A stretch of DNA of 64,000 nt from Paramoeba atlantica (lineage: Eukaryota > Discosea). The stretch is from NCBI GenBank assembly GCA_977017575.1, contig CDRNVI010000004.1, positions 558,001 to 622,000 on the forward strand, given 5' to 3'. Both the position numbers and the translations under genes were made by a program. Positions 48,509 through 58,149 of the stretch are shown in pieces. Position 1 is the first letter of the stretch; every line of letters starts with the position of its first letter. Under the pieces are notes generated by a model. It saw only the letters and a list, made by a program, of their open reading frames with translations, ran no database searches and had not been told where the DNA came from.

Positions 48509-50380
48509 ATGCGCCTTGCGTTTCGCCGGGTCACCGGCCAGCTTGATTACATTGAGCTTCAAGACCCGCTCAGCGACACCATCCGTACCGTCCAATCCCT
48601 TGTCGCCGCAAAAGCCTCCCTTGAAGAGGCCTCTCTAAAACTCTGTTTCAAAGGCACCGTGCTGAAACCCCACCACACCATCCTCCAAGCCGGGCTCTCC
48701 GAAAACGACACCCTGGTCGCCGTTGGAAAGCCTCTTCCGAAAACCCCAGCTACCTCCATAAACAACAAACCCCCACCCACCCTTTCACCCTCTTCTCCCT
48801 CCACCTCTACCCCCAATGGAGATGTCTCTACACTCTCACAACCCCCCACAGAGGTCTCCCACGCTATCCCCTACAATAGCATGGCTCCCGTAACGGCGGG
48901 ATCACAAGCCTCCAATGCTACAAATCCTACACATCGAAATCTAAATCTAAATTCGAATACGGGTACTTCGAATACAAGTACGGGTACTTCGAATACAAGT
49001 ACGTGTACTTCGAATACAAGTACGGGTACTTCGAATACAAGTACGGGTACTTCGAATACAAGTACGGGTACTTCGAATACAAGTACGGGTACTTCGAATA
49101 CAAGTACGTGTACTTCGAATACAAGTACGGGTACTTCGAATACAAGTACGGGTACTTCGAATACAAGTACGGGTACTTCGAATACAAGTACGGGTACTTC
49201 GAATACAAGTACGGGTACTTCGAATACAAGTACGGGTACTTCGAATACAAGTACGGGTACTTCGAATACAAGTACGGGTACTTCGAATACAAGTACTACG
49301 AATACAAGTCATTCGGGTACTAGTACGGCTACCCCCTCCCCTACCCACACTCCCCCATCTCACAACGCCCACCTCTCGCAACTCACCGAGATGGGATTCC
49401 CCGCACTCCTCGCGGAGGAGGCGTTACACCGCGCCGGGGGAAATCTCCATCGGGCCCTCCAGCGGCTACTGCGGGGGGAGAGCAGTGGTGGTAGGGGTCG
49501 TGGTAGTGACCCAAGGGATGCCTATCCCCATGAAACCAACATGGAGGCCTTGGGTCACATGATGGACCCTTTGAACCCTTCAGCTCCGATGGGGGTAAGG
49601 AGAAGGAGAAGAAGGGGAAGGGAGGATTCAGATCCTGTTGGTAGAGGAACGGATCTTCCGATGCTGGGGGGTGGGTTGGGTATGGATGTGGATCGAGAGG
49701 GGGGAGGGAGGGGAAGGGGGGGAGTAGGGGAGGGGGGTGAAAGTGAGGAGGAGGAGGAGGAGGAGCACGCCGCTGAAATGATGCGTGTGTTTTTTGGTGC
49801 AGAAGGGGAGGAGGGGGATGAAGATGAGGATGAGGATGAAGAAGATGGTCTTGGGGTGGAGTTTATGTCCATGCCGGAGACCCAGGAGGAGGCGGAACGG
49901 TTGGTTCAGGATATGGTGGATTCCGAGGGGATGTTGTTTCATGGATTACTTCGTGCAAGTGCGATGCGGGTTCCGTTATCGCCGCTGTTGCTGGAGCAGT
50001 TGATTCGTATGGGTTCCGAACACCCTAGGGTAGCGTTGTTGATGGGGTCTTACCCGGAGATTGCGCTGAATCTCGTAAATGCGCATGTGGATGCGTTACG
50101 GGACGAGGGTTTCACAGAGTTACAGCACTATGCCAACCGAGAGGATTTGGAACCATCGGCTACAGGGGAAGGGGAAGCCTCCAAAGATGTGGAAAAGGAT
50201 ACGGAAAACAGGGAACGTTCAGAGAAAACTTGTGAAGAAGGTTTACGTCAGAAAGAGGTGTCGGATGATGCAAAAAGTGGAAAGGGTGAAGAACCCACGC
50301 ACGATTTTACTGAGGCAGAAAAGAATAACGAAGATGCGTCTAGAGAGAATGGCGATGCGGCGTCGAATGATGGAGCATAA
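48509..50380 (+). CDS. Ubiquitin-like/UBA-domain protein (ubiquitin-receptor type)
   Basis: 623 aa from the first ATG; the frame is open 9 codons upstream but only from a TTG. Residues 1-75 form a ubiquitin-like fold (IELQDPLSDTIRTVQSLVAA, LKLCFKGTVLKPHHTI). Residues ~148-268 are a seven-residue repeat NTSTGTS from a 21-bp minisatellite. A UBA domain follows (~287-327, LTEMGFPALLAEEALHRAGG). After an Arg/Gly and Glu/Asp-rich stretch (~412-450) comes a helical region (~455-540). UBL-UBA proteins of the Rad23/Dsk2/Ddi1 type carry ubiquitinated clients to the proteasome; domain order fits that class, but the second UBA, STI1 repeats and protease domain of those named proteins are not evident. 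Acts in nucleus or cytosol by inference. Confidence 0.75.
   Translation: MRLAFRRVTGQLDYIELQDPLSDTIRTVQSLVAAKASLEEASLKLCFKGTVLKPHHTILQAGLSENDTLVAVGKPLPKTPATSINNKPPPTLSPSSPSTSTPNGDVSTLSQPPTEVSHAIPYNSMAPVTAGSQASNATNPTHRNLNLNSNTGTSNTSTGTSNTSTCTSNTSTGTSNTSTGTSNTSTGTSNTSTGTSNTSTCTSNTSTGTSNTSTGTSNTSTGTSNTSTGTSNTSTGTSNTSTGTSNTSTGTSNTSTGTSNTSTTNTSHSGTSTATPSPTHTPPSHNAHLSQLTEMGFPALLAEEALHRAGGNLHRALQRLLRGESSGGRGRGSDPRDAYPHETNMEALGHMMDPLNPSAPMGVRRRRRRGREDSDPVGRGTDLPMLGGGLGMDVDREGGGRGRGGVGEGGESEEEEEEEHAAEMMRVFFGAEGEEGDEDEDEDEEDGLGVEFMSMPETQEEAERLVQDMVDSEGMLFHGLLRASAMRVPLSPLLLEQLIRMGSEHPRVALLMGSYPEIALNLVNAHVDALRDEGFTELQHYANREDLEPSATGEGEASKDVEKDTENRERSEKTCEEGLRQKEVSDDAKSGKGEEPTHDFTEAEKNNEDASRENGDAASNDGA
48954..49313 (+). 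repeat. 21-bp coding minisatellite
   Basis: About seventeen copies of AATACAAGTACGGGTACTTCG encode NTSTGTS; two carry a G-to-T change giving Cys. Each unit holds AAGTAC and GTACTT, so it is partly self-complementary. The array is also open in a second + frame and two minus frames, a by-product of its sequence. Confidence 0.95.
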
Positions 50381-50699
50381 AAAATTGCGGTACAGGTTTA
50401 TTTTACATATCGGCTGTTGGAATGAGATTTTAAAATCTTGCTTGCCTTGGCTGCTTGAGTGAGTACAATTATAGAGATCAAGAAAATGCAAACAAAATAC
50501 TTTACAACAAGATTGTTTTTAAGGTTGATATGTTGGCACTACCCAGCAAGTGATTACGCCTCTTAATGTTTTTTCTTCTAATTTAGTGCCTTTTTTCTTC
50601 TGCACTATGACTTGGGAATATAGAGCCATCCGGCAGTAATCCATTGTCTTCGTCTTCAGAAGACAAAAGGTTGTAAATACAGTTCACCAGTAGGACGAT

Positions 50700-52103
50700 A
50701 TGGAAGAGCCCAACAATGAGGCCTCCCATCCGGTAGCTACTTCCTCGACCACTGCACAACCCAACAGCAAGAAGGGGTCGATAAAATCCACTTCCCAAAA
50801 AAATGCCCCTTCCCCTGTCTCCGTCCTTCAACCTGTGGCCCCAATGCAGCTCCGAAATCAAGGGGAAACAGCGGCGCATTATCTCGCACGTAGTTTTCTA
50901 GATTCGTCGCTTTCGCAACAACGCGGTCGTGAAGCAAAGAACGCGAATCAAAAGGATGTTTCTCAGAGCACTAAAAATGGACCACTAGAAAACCCCAATG
51001 TGAGCACTTTTGCGGAGAAAGTACGCCGGCACACAGGGGTGTATCTGATCACGCGTCGGGTACGAGCAGAAAATGCATCGAATGCCAATACTTCGCAGAG
51101 TAAAATAAAGGAAGTCCAAGATTCTGCCGCTAATAAACCGAAAATAAATGCAACGATTTCTAGCACAAAAACAACAACTGCTACTCCTACACCATCCTAT
51201 TCTCCAACCACTACGAAATCCATTGCAGAAAAATCCAATAGCCGCCAAACAGAGGTTAATCACAAAAAAACTTCCCAAAGTTCTCCAAATCCTACACCAC
51301 CCGCCGTCTCCCACCACCCGACCTCTCCACATGCTCCCACCCCTTTCCTTTCTCCCTCTCCTCCCTCCTCTCTCCCCCCTCCCCCCACAAATTTAAGTCC
51401 AAATACTCCAAAAGTTTCCTTAAGTCCAAATACTCCAAAAACTTCCTTATTTGGAGAAACCCACGAAAAATCACATCAAACGCCTCAAAAACGTTTAATC
51501 AAATACACTCAAAACACGCAAAGCAAAATGTTGCGTTGTTTTTCGCAAAACTCACCTTCCCCTCGTGAGTATGGTGAAATGGGGCCGTTGCAAACCCCAG
51601 GAAGCCAACAAACCCCCAAACGCGGGATTTGTGCTCAGCCCCACGCTAAACGGGGCAGCCAGGTGCTGGTCCCCGCAACCCCCTCCCCTCGCTACCCCAG
51701 CGGGACCCAGCGGTACCCGAAAGCGTATCGACATGAAAATACTAAAACAGAGGACGCGGGAAGGGATAGAAATCCAGCCTATGGATTCTATGGTGAGACA
51801 CAAAGAGGGTTTCCTCTCTCCCCTTCGCCCAATACGAAAAGGGGAAAGAGGAATCAAGAAAAGGGGGAAGGAGAAGGAAATAAAAAAGATACAGGAGAGA
51901 GAAGGTGGAGAGAGAACGTCTCCTTATCGCTGTCTCCTCCTCCTTCTTCCTCGTTATCGTTGTTTTGTGGGAACTCCCCGCGTGGGGGGTATGACACCCC
52001 ACGAAGGGGTGGGAGTTCCGGGGGGAGGAAAGGAAAGCCTGTGGGGGTACTCTCTCACGGTGTAATGGTGGTGCCGGAGAGTCCGGCGAAGATGGAGTGG
52101 TGA
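50700..52103 (+). CDS. Disordered Ser/Pro/Lys-rich protein, function unknown
   Basis: 467 aa, not recognised. A small possibly ordered part lies at about residues 48-125 (ETAAHYLARSFLDSSLSQQ, TFAEKVRRHTGVYLITRRVR). The rest is low complexity: Thr/Ser/Pro runs, SLSPNTPKTSL-type repeats (about 232-252), many SP/TP sites and basic clusters (TKRGKRNQEKG) that could be nuclear signals. The gene sits between the UBL-UBA and poly(A) polymerase genes on the same strand. Its length, GC-rich codon use like its neighbours and single clean frame support a real gene; a role is not indicated. Confidence 0.65.
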   Translation: MEEPNNEASHPVATSSTTAQPNSKKGSIKSTSQKNAPSPVSVLQPVAPMQLRNQGETAAHYLARSFLDSSLSQQRGREAKNANQKDVSQSTKNGPLENPNVSTFAEKVRRHTGVYLITRRVRAENASNANTSQSKIKEVQDSAANKPKINATISSTKTTTATPTPSYSPTTTKSIAEKSNSRQTEVNHKKTSQSSPNPTPPAVSHHPTSPHAPTPFLSPSPPSSLPPPPTNLSPNTPKVSLSPNTPKTSLFGETHEKSHQTPQKRLIKYTQNTQSKMLRCFSQNSPSPREYGEMGPLQTPGSQQTPKRGICAQPHAKRGSQVLVPATPSPRYPSGTQRYPKAYRHENTKTEDAGRDRNPAYGFYGETQRGFPLSPSPNTKRGKRNQEKGEGEGNKKDTGERRWRENVSLSLSPPPSSSLSLFCGNSPRGGYDTPRRGGSSGGRKGKPVGVLSHGVMVVPESPAKMEW

Positions 52104-52261
52104 GATGGGAAACCCTTTAAGAGGGAAAGGGGTACTTTTTCTTTCTTAAAAAGTAAGGCACTTTCTTGTTTTATCTGGGAATGGGTAAGGGTGGGTGGTA
52201 GATGTAATCCGCTATTCTTTCTTATCAGTACACCCCCTCTCATAAATAATGATAATAATAA

Positions 52262-53012
52262 TTTTTCTTTTTTAGGCTCTTCGTCAAACGCGGTGATTTT
52301 TTTCAACTTAGAAGTCACTCATGCTGCGCGCTTCGCGTTGAAAACTACCACCGCGCTTAACGAAGAGCCTAAAAAAGAAAAATCACGAAAAGATCATGAA
52401 TAATCTAGTTTTTTGGGTGAAAACCCTCGATTTTTCGACAAAAATTGCGAAATTTTACCGCGAATTTGGGCAGTTTTTGATACCTTACCAGTAGCGGCAG
52501 GAGTCGAATCTGTTGAAAAAAACGGCGTAGAATGGTAGCTGAGGTGCAAAACTCTTAAAATACGTTTTAGGAGTCGATTCTGGAAAAATAATATTTTTTC
52601 TTTTTTTTGGGTCAAAAAAAATTTTTTTGGTCACCCCAAAAAAATCGTAAATTTTGACCTTGTCGGACCCCTCCTGCGCATACCAGGGGGGGTACCCCCA
52701 GGGGGGGGGGGGAATTATCGCCGCGGCCTACTCTACCACTTCCCTGCACTCGATTTTGAAAAGCAAAAAATTCAAAACAAAATTCTTGACGTATGCCCCC
52801 CCATGGACCCCCCCATGCCCCCCCCCCTTGGACCCCCCTAGACCGCCCATTTTTTTCAATTTTTTTTTTCAATTTTGGACCACCGGAGCCCCCTTTTATA
52901 TTTTTTTCTTCTATTATAATACTGTGTTCCCCTTTATATTTTCACTGTTTTTGTTCACTTTTTTTTCAATAATCGAGGGAAGAGCGGTAGTTATACAACC
53001 ACCGCAATTTTT
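52262..53012 (+). repeat. Dispersed foldback repeat, most complete copy
   Basis: Begins with the foldback (52262-52382: TTAGGCTCTTCGTCAAACG, centre with ATGCTGCGCGCTTCGCG, inverse arm). It continues through ATGAATAATCTAG, ACGGCGTAGAATGG, CTCTTAAAATACG, TTGTCGGACCCCTCCTGCG and a C-run tract (52794-52850), and ends TTATACAACCACCGC. Other copies match pieces in the same order. It encodes no protein. Confidence 0.75.
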
Positions 53013-53508
53013 CTGTGATTATCATTATTATTATTATCATTATTTGTGAACGCAATAAGAGAAGATCAGAAGTAAACATACTTACATACGAAAGGAAAAA
53101 ACAAGACAATAACGCTCACCGATAAAACCTTATAAGCCTTTCACACCTCCTCCAACACAATTTGTTCCCCACAGAATCTATATTGCACAGAAAGCTTCAA
53201 ATCCAACGGACAACTGGTTGTCAAAATCTTCGGGAATGTTGTCTAACGTTTCCTCATCCTCGGAGTCATCCATGCTATGATTATTTATGTGCGAGAAAAG
53301 CTCTCGACGACGTACCCATGCCGTAGCTTTGTTTTGAGAATCTCTGAGAGAATCTTTGATAATAGCAACCTTTTCCACGCACTAATCGTAGCGTTTACTT
53401 GATCCTTAGTGCAATGCCACTTGGCAATAAAAGTTTTGGTGTTGCATTAGCAGATTTAACGTTCACTTCCAATTTACGTAGTGAGAAAAGGTGCTCTTTT
53501 GCAAAAGT

Positions 53509-53676
53509 CTAAGTAGAAGTAATTTCATTGTGATTTTCACCCTGTTGGAAAAGGTTCGTAAACCACTTGGTCTTTTTTTCGATCCGTTTCAATGAGGGAC
53601 GACCGCCTATGCTAGTGTACTTCACTATTTCACCGGATGTATCAAGAGGTCGCTTTTTAGAGGATCGACCTGACAT
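53509..53676 (-). pseudogene. Short basic ORF remnant
   Basis: 55 codons (MSGRSSKKRPLDTSGEIVKY to NHNEITST), followed on the minus strand by broken coding-like sequence to about 53178 that includes an acidic DDSEDEETLD stretch. It may be a transposon ORF start. No family recognised. Confidence 0.3.
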
Positions 53677-53914
53677 GGAGGAGTAACAATAGAATGATAA
53701 TTTTTCGATAATTTTTAAGTAATTTTCAAAGCCGGAAGTGAAAATATTTTTTTATTTATCTTTATTAATGAAAGGGAGTGTACTCTTTTCTTTCCATCTT
53801 TTGAAGTTCTTCGGGAGAAGAAAAGGGGAAAAGAAATCCCTCTAAACCAAACATACGCGCGTTTTGTAACTTTTTCATCATAACGCGTCCTAATTCCCCT
53901 CCTCTCCTTTACCC

Positions 53915-56395
53915 ATGACCCCTCCCCCCTCCCTCCTACCCCCTTTCTTGGACCCCTCCTTGTCCACTCCCCTTTCGATCTCCTCTCCGGAACATTACCT
54001 CTCCGCGCGACGCATTGCGTTTCATGATATTTCCCAAAAAGTACGTGACATCCATCACCGACTCACACAAGCCACCCAGGAGTGGTTCGCGGATTGGGCC
54101 TCGCAAAATAATTTCTATGCTCCTGGTCAGACCGATAAAAATATGGATCAACAGTTAGAGTATAGAACACTTAAAAATGAATCACGTGTTTCAGAGGAAA
54201 TCCAACAACAAGAGACAGGAAATAAAAAGCGAAAAAGCAACAACGCCTGCTCACCTCCATTATGGTACAAAATTGAGTTATTTGGCTCCGCGGCGTTAGG
54301 AACGCTCACCGAGAGCAGTGATGTTGATGCGCTTCTGCTGGTTCCCGCCCACACGACGCTGGGTGACTTTTTTCACGGTCTTCCGGGTTTTCTTGCCCGG
54401 CACCGTTTTGATCATATTTTTCCCATCCACGCGGCTGTTCCGCTGCTGAGTATGACCTACTTTGGCATCGAAGTAGATCTTAGTTTCGCGGCGTACCGAA
54501 CCTCCTACCCTCCGGATTACCCTGAGTTGTTAGGTCCGTTATCTCGGTATAAATATGTCCCGCGAGACCGTGGGTTTCGCAGTGCCCAGGGACTACGGGT
54601 CGCGTTAACATTGCGACAATGGCTCGGGCTTTCTCTAAATCCGAATGGGGAATCTCCTGCGGGGAGAAATGGGTCGAAGGGGGTCATGAGAGAAGAAGAA
54701 AAGAGTTCAATGGTTTTACACCCGCTTTCGCTTTTCGTGGATACCGTTCGGTTGATTAAATGCTGGGCGCATGCCCGAGGGGTGTATGGGAATGTGTTTT
54801 GCTATCTCGGAGGTGTGGCGTGGACGATTCTGGTGGCACATCTGTTTCTTCTCCAATGTTCGCGTAAGCCATTTTCGTCCCTCACGGAGGCTGTGATGGC
54901 ATTTTTTACCTTTTATGAGGCCTATTTCAACATTGAAAAACGTGGATTTCCTCTGCAACCTGCGATCCAACTCCTCAACGCTTTGCCAAAAGACAAAAGG
55001 GAAAAAGAAGAGACGAAAAGAGTAGAATTGGATGTGCTTGCAAGCGAGGAACCCTGTGAGCAGGGTCCCGAAGGGTTCGAGAACTCTCCTACAGAGTCCT
55101 TATTGTCTGAATTAGGTTCCCCTTCCAGTACGAGCTCCCCTGCTCCTGAGTGCTCTGACATTTTACGAATTAACAACCCCGCTCCAGGCTACACCAACAG
55201 TGCCTACAATGTCACCCTTTGTACGTTACATGTGATCTATGAAGAAATTCACCGAGCGCATCGTCTGCTGAACGAACCCCCACCCTCTATGTCCTCGGGA
55301 AACCCCAAACAACAACAACAACACCCTTGGGGATCTCTCCTCTCCCCGATTCACTTCCTATCGGAATATGAGCACTTTGTGCTCCTCGGGACCTGTTCCG
55401 AGCGTGCGCTGCTCTCCTTCACTACATGGAAGAAAACCTTTGAGAGCAAACTAAAATATTTTTTATACTCCCTCGAGGCGAATTTCCCGGAGCTCTCGCC
55501 CCGGCTCCTGCCTCGTGCCCTCGAGGAGGTTTTCAAACTCCCACAAAAAATAGAAAGCCAGCCGAAAGAGGCGGTGGAGAAACGAAAACAACAACAGGGG
55601 AGAAACTCCAAAGCCCCGGAGTACCGCTCTGCGCGTTATTTAATCGCGCTCCAAGGAGGGGGTCGAAAAGACGGAAAAAGTTCCTCGTCTTCCTCTGTTT
55701 TGTCGTCAAATAAAAACAAATCAAGTTCTACTCGAATTCCTGTAGGAGAAGTCGAGGAATCGACTTTGCTATTACGGGAGAAATACCCCCTGGCCCGGCC
55801 CCTGGCGGATCTCCTGCAGGTTCTCCCCTGCTCGGAGCCTGTGGCCACCCCGACGGCGAAAATTGTTTCCCGTTCAGAGTTGTGTGAACTGTTTTCGTTT
55901 TTCACAACAGGGGACAGGGAGAGCGGAAACCAATCGCCTACCCCCTTAGCTCCCTTTTTTGGTCCCGGAAAGAAACGAAAAAAAGGAAACCCCAACAAGG
56001 AAGGGGTAGAAAACATAAAGCAAAGGAATGGGAGGGGAGAGAAGAAGGAGAGCGAGGAGGGAGAGGACTCCTCGGAAAGTCCCCCTCGGCCTGTGGAGGA
56101 ATGGGCCACGGAGTCACCTCGTGGGTCAGCAGAAAAGACTTCGTCTTCTCACACTGAAGTGGAGAAAAAGACTTCTTCTTGTCCTTTGTCTCCGACCACT
56201 ACCGTCTCTTCAGGGGTACGCCCTTGTGAGGCAAAGGGATGGAATGTAAGCCCAGCCCCTCCGAGTGAAGAGATACGGTCTCGATATGCTTTTGGAGAAA
56301 GCATCCAAAAACATTTGGAGCCTCCGAAAAGCGGAGCTGCGCCATCTCGTTTAGAATATCTTGACACAAAAGAGAGGGATCGACGGGAGTTTTAA
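53915..56395 (+). CDS. PAP: Poly(A) polymerase, canonical nuclear type
   Basis: 826 aa. It adds poly(A) tails to mRNA 3' ends, in kinetoplastids coupled to trans-splicing of the next gene. The nucleotidyltransferase motif FGSAALGTLTESSDVDALL is at 123-141, with metal-binding Asp136 and Asp138 and a third, Asp188, in GIEVDLSF. The central domain has GFRSAQGLRVALTLRQWLGL (220-239), VRLIKCWAHARGVYGNV (278-294) and YLGGVAWTILVAHL (297-310). The conserved segment before the RNA-binding domain is PGYTNSAYNVTLCTLHVIYE (424-443). Species-specific insertions (about 75-112, 241-268, 355-420) and a long charged tail with GKKRKKGNPNK, a possible nuclear signal, account for the length. Confidence 0.93.
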   Translation: MTPPPSLLPPFLDPSLSTPLSISSPEHYLSARRIAFHDISQKVRDIHHRLTQATQEWFADWASQNNFYAPGQTDKNMDQQLEYRTLKNESRVSEEIQQQETGNKKRKSNNACSPPLWYKIELFGSAALGTLTESSDVDALLLVPAHTTLGDFFHGLPGFLARHRFDHIFPIHAAVPLLSMTYFGIEVDLSFAAYRTSYPPDYPELLGPLSRYKYVPRDRGFRSAQGLRVALTLRQWLGLSLNPNGESPAGRNGSKGVMREEEKSSMVLHPLSLFVDTVRLIKCWAHARGVYGNVFCYLGGVAWTILVAHLFLLQCSRKPFSSLTEAVMAFFTFYEAYFNIEKRGFPLQPAIQLLNALPKDKREKEETKRVELDVLASEEPCEQGPEGFENSPTESLLSELGSPSSTSSPAPECSDILRINNPAPGYTNSAYNVTLCTLHVIYEEIHRAHRLLNEPPPSMSSGNPKQQQQHPWGSLLSPIHFLSEYEHFVLLGTCSERALLSFTTWKKTFESKLKYFLYSLEANFPELSPRLLPRALEEVFKLPQKIESQPKEAVEKRKQQQGRNSKAPEYRSARYLIALQGGGRKDGKSSSSSSVLSSNKNKSSSTRIPVGEVEESTLLLREKYPLARPLADLLQVLPCSEPVATPTAKIVSRSELCELFSFFTTGDRESGNQSPTPLAPFFGPGKKRKKGNPNKEGVENIKQRNGRGEKKESEEGEDSSESPPRPVEEWATESPRGSAEKTSSSHTEVEKKTSSCPLSPTTTVSSGVRPCEAKGWNVSPAPPSEEIRSRYAFGESIQKHLEPPKSGAAPSRLEYLDTKERDRREF

Positions 56396-56621
56396 TAATA
56401 ATAGTACTGTGACCCCCCCCTTTAATATGGACAGGGGGTATCCCCCCCCTTTATTATGGACAAATCCGACCGGGCGCCGCGCAGCGGCGCCAATTTTTTT
56501 TTTTGACATACCCTTTTTTTTGTCTCTTTTTTTCTGTTTTTTAGGGTATCTGTAGCTAGGTAATTTTATCAGCTTTCACATAGTTCGTCATGTTCATATA
56601 TTTCAGTCATTTTTCAACCTA

Positions 56622-57491
56622 ATGAATTCCGTGGAAGGACCCTTAACCTCTTGGATTAAGGCAACACCCCCAAAGCCACAGGTATGTAATCCAACAATGT
56701 TGATTACAAATGAGCGCAATGTCCACGCTTCTTTAGATATCCACGTAAAGGAGAAAAGGGGACGAACTGAGCTTAATATATACGAGAAGCGCGAAATCTG
56801 CCGATCGACTCTCTCGGTAAAAAGAATCCGAGAAAAATGCGGAATTTCGCGAAGCGGAGTATATGAAATCCGTAGCCACGGTATGAGCTACTTTCAAAAA
56901 CTCATTGATCGTTCCATGGGGAGCAACCACAGGAATCGTGCTTTTAACGTTCGAGGAGGCGACTACAATGATCCCGAAGCAGTTTGCTACAATAAGTCTG
57001 AGGCAATGGAACGGGTACACCGCTCCTGCGTTCAAGCCTCCTCGTTATGGTGTCCCCTCACCAGAAATATCGTCATCGACATGATACGACAAAATACGGG
57101 ATTGACTTCAATTAGTGCTTTGGAAGACACTTATGCGAAGTTCAGACGGTACTATGGTTGGGTGTGGCGGCGGTGGGGCAGAATACAGTGCTTAGCCCCC
57201 GCTGATGTGAACCTCAGAATTTCTCGTTGGGCTGAAAAGCTCTACGTTCAAAACACAGTCAGTTGCTACCGTTTCGCGCTTTTCGGGGATGAAACCGCCA
57301 TGTTTGTCAATGGAGAGGTGCAAGGGTACACACTTGCTCCGGTAGGGTGCCCGCAACCTAAGGTAGTGGATACAAACCCAAAGGAAACAGTAACCGCATT
57401 TCTTGCGGGCGTCTATGATTTAGGGGCCGACGAAGTTTACCCGCTCCACCCGACTGTAATTTTTGAGCACGGAGCGAATTTTTTTGACTGA
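56622..57491 (+). CDS. DDE_1 (pogo/Jerky)-like transposase, N-terminal half
   Basis: 289 codons. The helix-turn-helix is at about residues 52-80 (STLSVKRIREKCGISRSGVY). A middle region shared with 13939 (APADVNLRISRWAEKLYVQN) leads to RFALFGDETAMFVNG, matching the strand with the first catalytic Asp of DDE_1 transposases. ETVTAFLAGVYDLGADEVYP and HPTVIFEHG match the following strand and its xxPxVI motif. The second and third acidic residues of such enzymes are not evident before the stop at 57489. A 13-bp direct repeat (57459-57471 and 57493-57505, 34 bases apart) brackets the end; a 34-bp insertion there would account for the change of frame into the next ORF. Confidence 0.6.
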   Translation: MNSVEGPLTSWIKATPPKPQVCNPTMLITNERNVHASLDIHVKEKRGRTELNIYEKREICRSTLSVKRIREKCGISRSGVYEIRSHGMSYFQKLIDRSMGSNHRNRAFNVRGGDYNDPEAVCYNKSEAMERVHRSCVQASSLWCPLTRNIVIDMIRQNTGLTSISALEDTYAKFRRYYGWVWRRWGRIQCLAPADVNLRISRWAEKLYVQNTVSCYRFALFGDETAMFVNGEVQGYTLAPVGCPQPKVVDTNPKETVTAFLAGVYDLGADEVYPLHPTVIFEHGANFFD

Positions 57492-58149
57492 GATTTTTGA
57501 GCACGCGGTGGATCAGCTCTGCCAAAACGTAATGGAGGTATATCGGGAATTGCCTAATGCAGACAGGCATCTCATGTTCCTAAATACCGGACAGACGCAG
57601 TTGATGTTAGGCCTGGGCCGCGAGCCAAAACAGCATATTACATCGGTTCGTCGAATAGCCGCGGCTTTAATTTTTAATGGGCATTTTATCCTTGTCGATT
57701 TCCAGAGGTTTGGGCAAACTGTTTTCGACAGTTACGAAACATATTGTCCCTCTGCTCGATCTGATTTTCTGAACAGCATCATGATTCACATGCGTCCGCT
57801 GATAGGTTTCTCTGCGGAGATGAAGATTAAATACGCCGCAGTGCCGCAACAGCAACCAATGACGAATGAATGCGGGCTCCATTTGGTAAACAATCTGTGT
57901 AACTTGCTTTTTTTAGTTCCCGTGGAGAACAAGCTCACACGCAAAAATATCTCAAAAACATGGCCACCATGCGTTCCCGGTGCTCTGTCTCATCGTCCTG
58001 CCCTCACTGAAGAGCTTCACGATGAGGAAATAATTGACACTCAAGATTGTTTAGGGCAACTAATGCTTCATCCAGACAACGACCGCGGAGACATGGACAC
58101 AGAGGGGTGGGATCAGTCAGTAGCGTATGATGATACTTTTGAATTGTAA
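57463..58149 (+). CDS. Ulp1-like (C48, clan CE) cysteine protease part of the transposon
   Basis: The open frame begins at a TTG; the first ATG is 57532, so translation probably depended on the upstream frame. The protease pattern is clear: NGHFILVDF (His), VFDSYETYC (Asp), then PQQQPMTNECGLHLVNNL, with the Gln of the oxyanion hole and the nucleophile Cys. These are the four landmarks of Ulp1/SENP and adenain-type proteases. The order and spacing fit C48. An acidic tail follows (HDEEIIDTQD, DNDRGDMDTEGWD). Proteases of this clan occur in some Mutator-like transposons; pairing with a pogo-like transposase is not one I know. All catalytic residues are present. Confidence 0.65.
   Translation: MSTERIFLTEIFEHAVDQLCQNVMEVYRELPNADRHLMFLNTGQTQLMLGLGREPKQHITSVRRIAAALIFNGHFILVDFQRFGQTVFDSYETYCPSARSDFLNSIMIHMRPLIGFSAEMKIKYAAVPQQQPMTNECGLHLVNNLCNLLFLVPVENKLTRKNISKTWPPCVPGALSHRPALTEELHDEEIIDTQDCLGQLMLHPDNDRGDMDTEGWDQSVAYDDTFEL

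Noticed and set aside
48927-49381. Long antisense and alternate-frame ORFs over the 21-bp array
   Set aside because: They arise from the stop-free composition of the repeat; the UBL-UBA frame explains the region.
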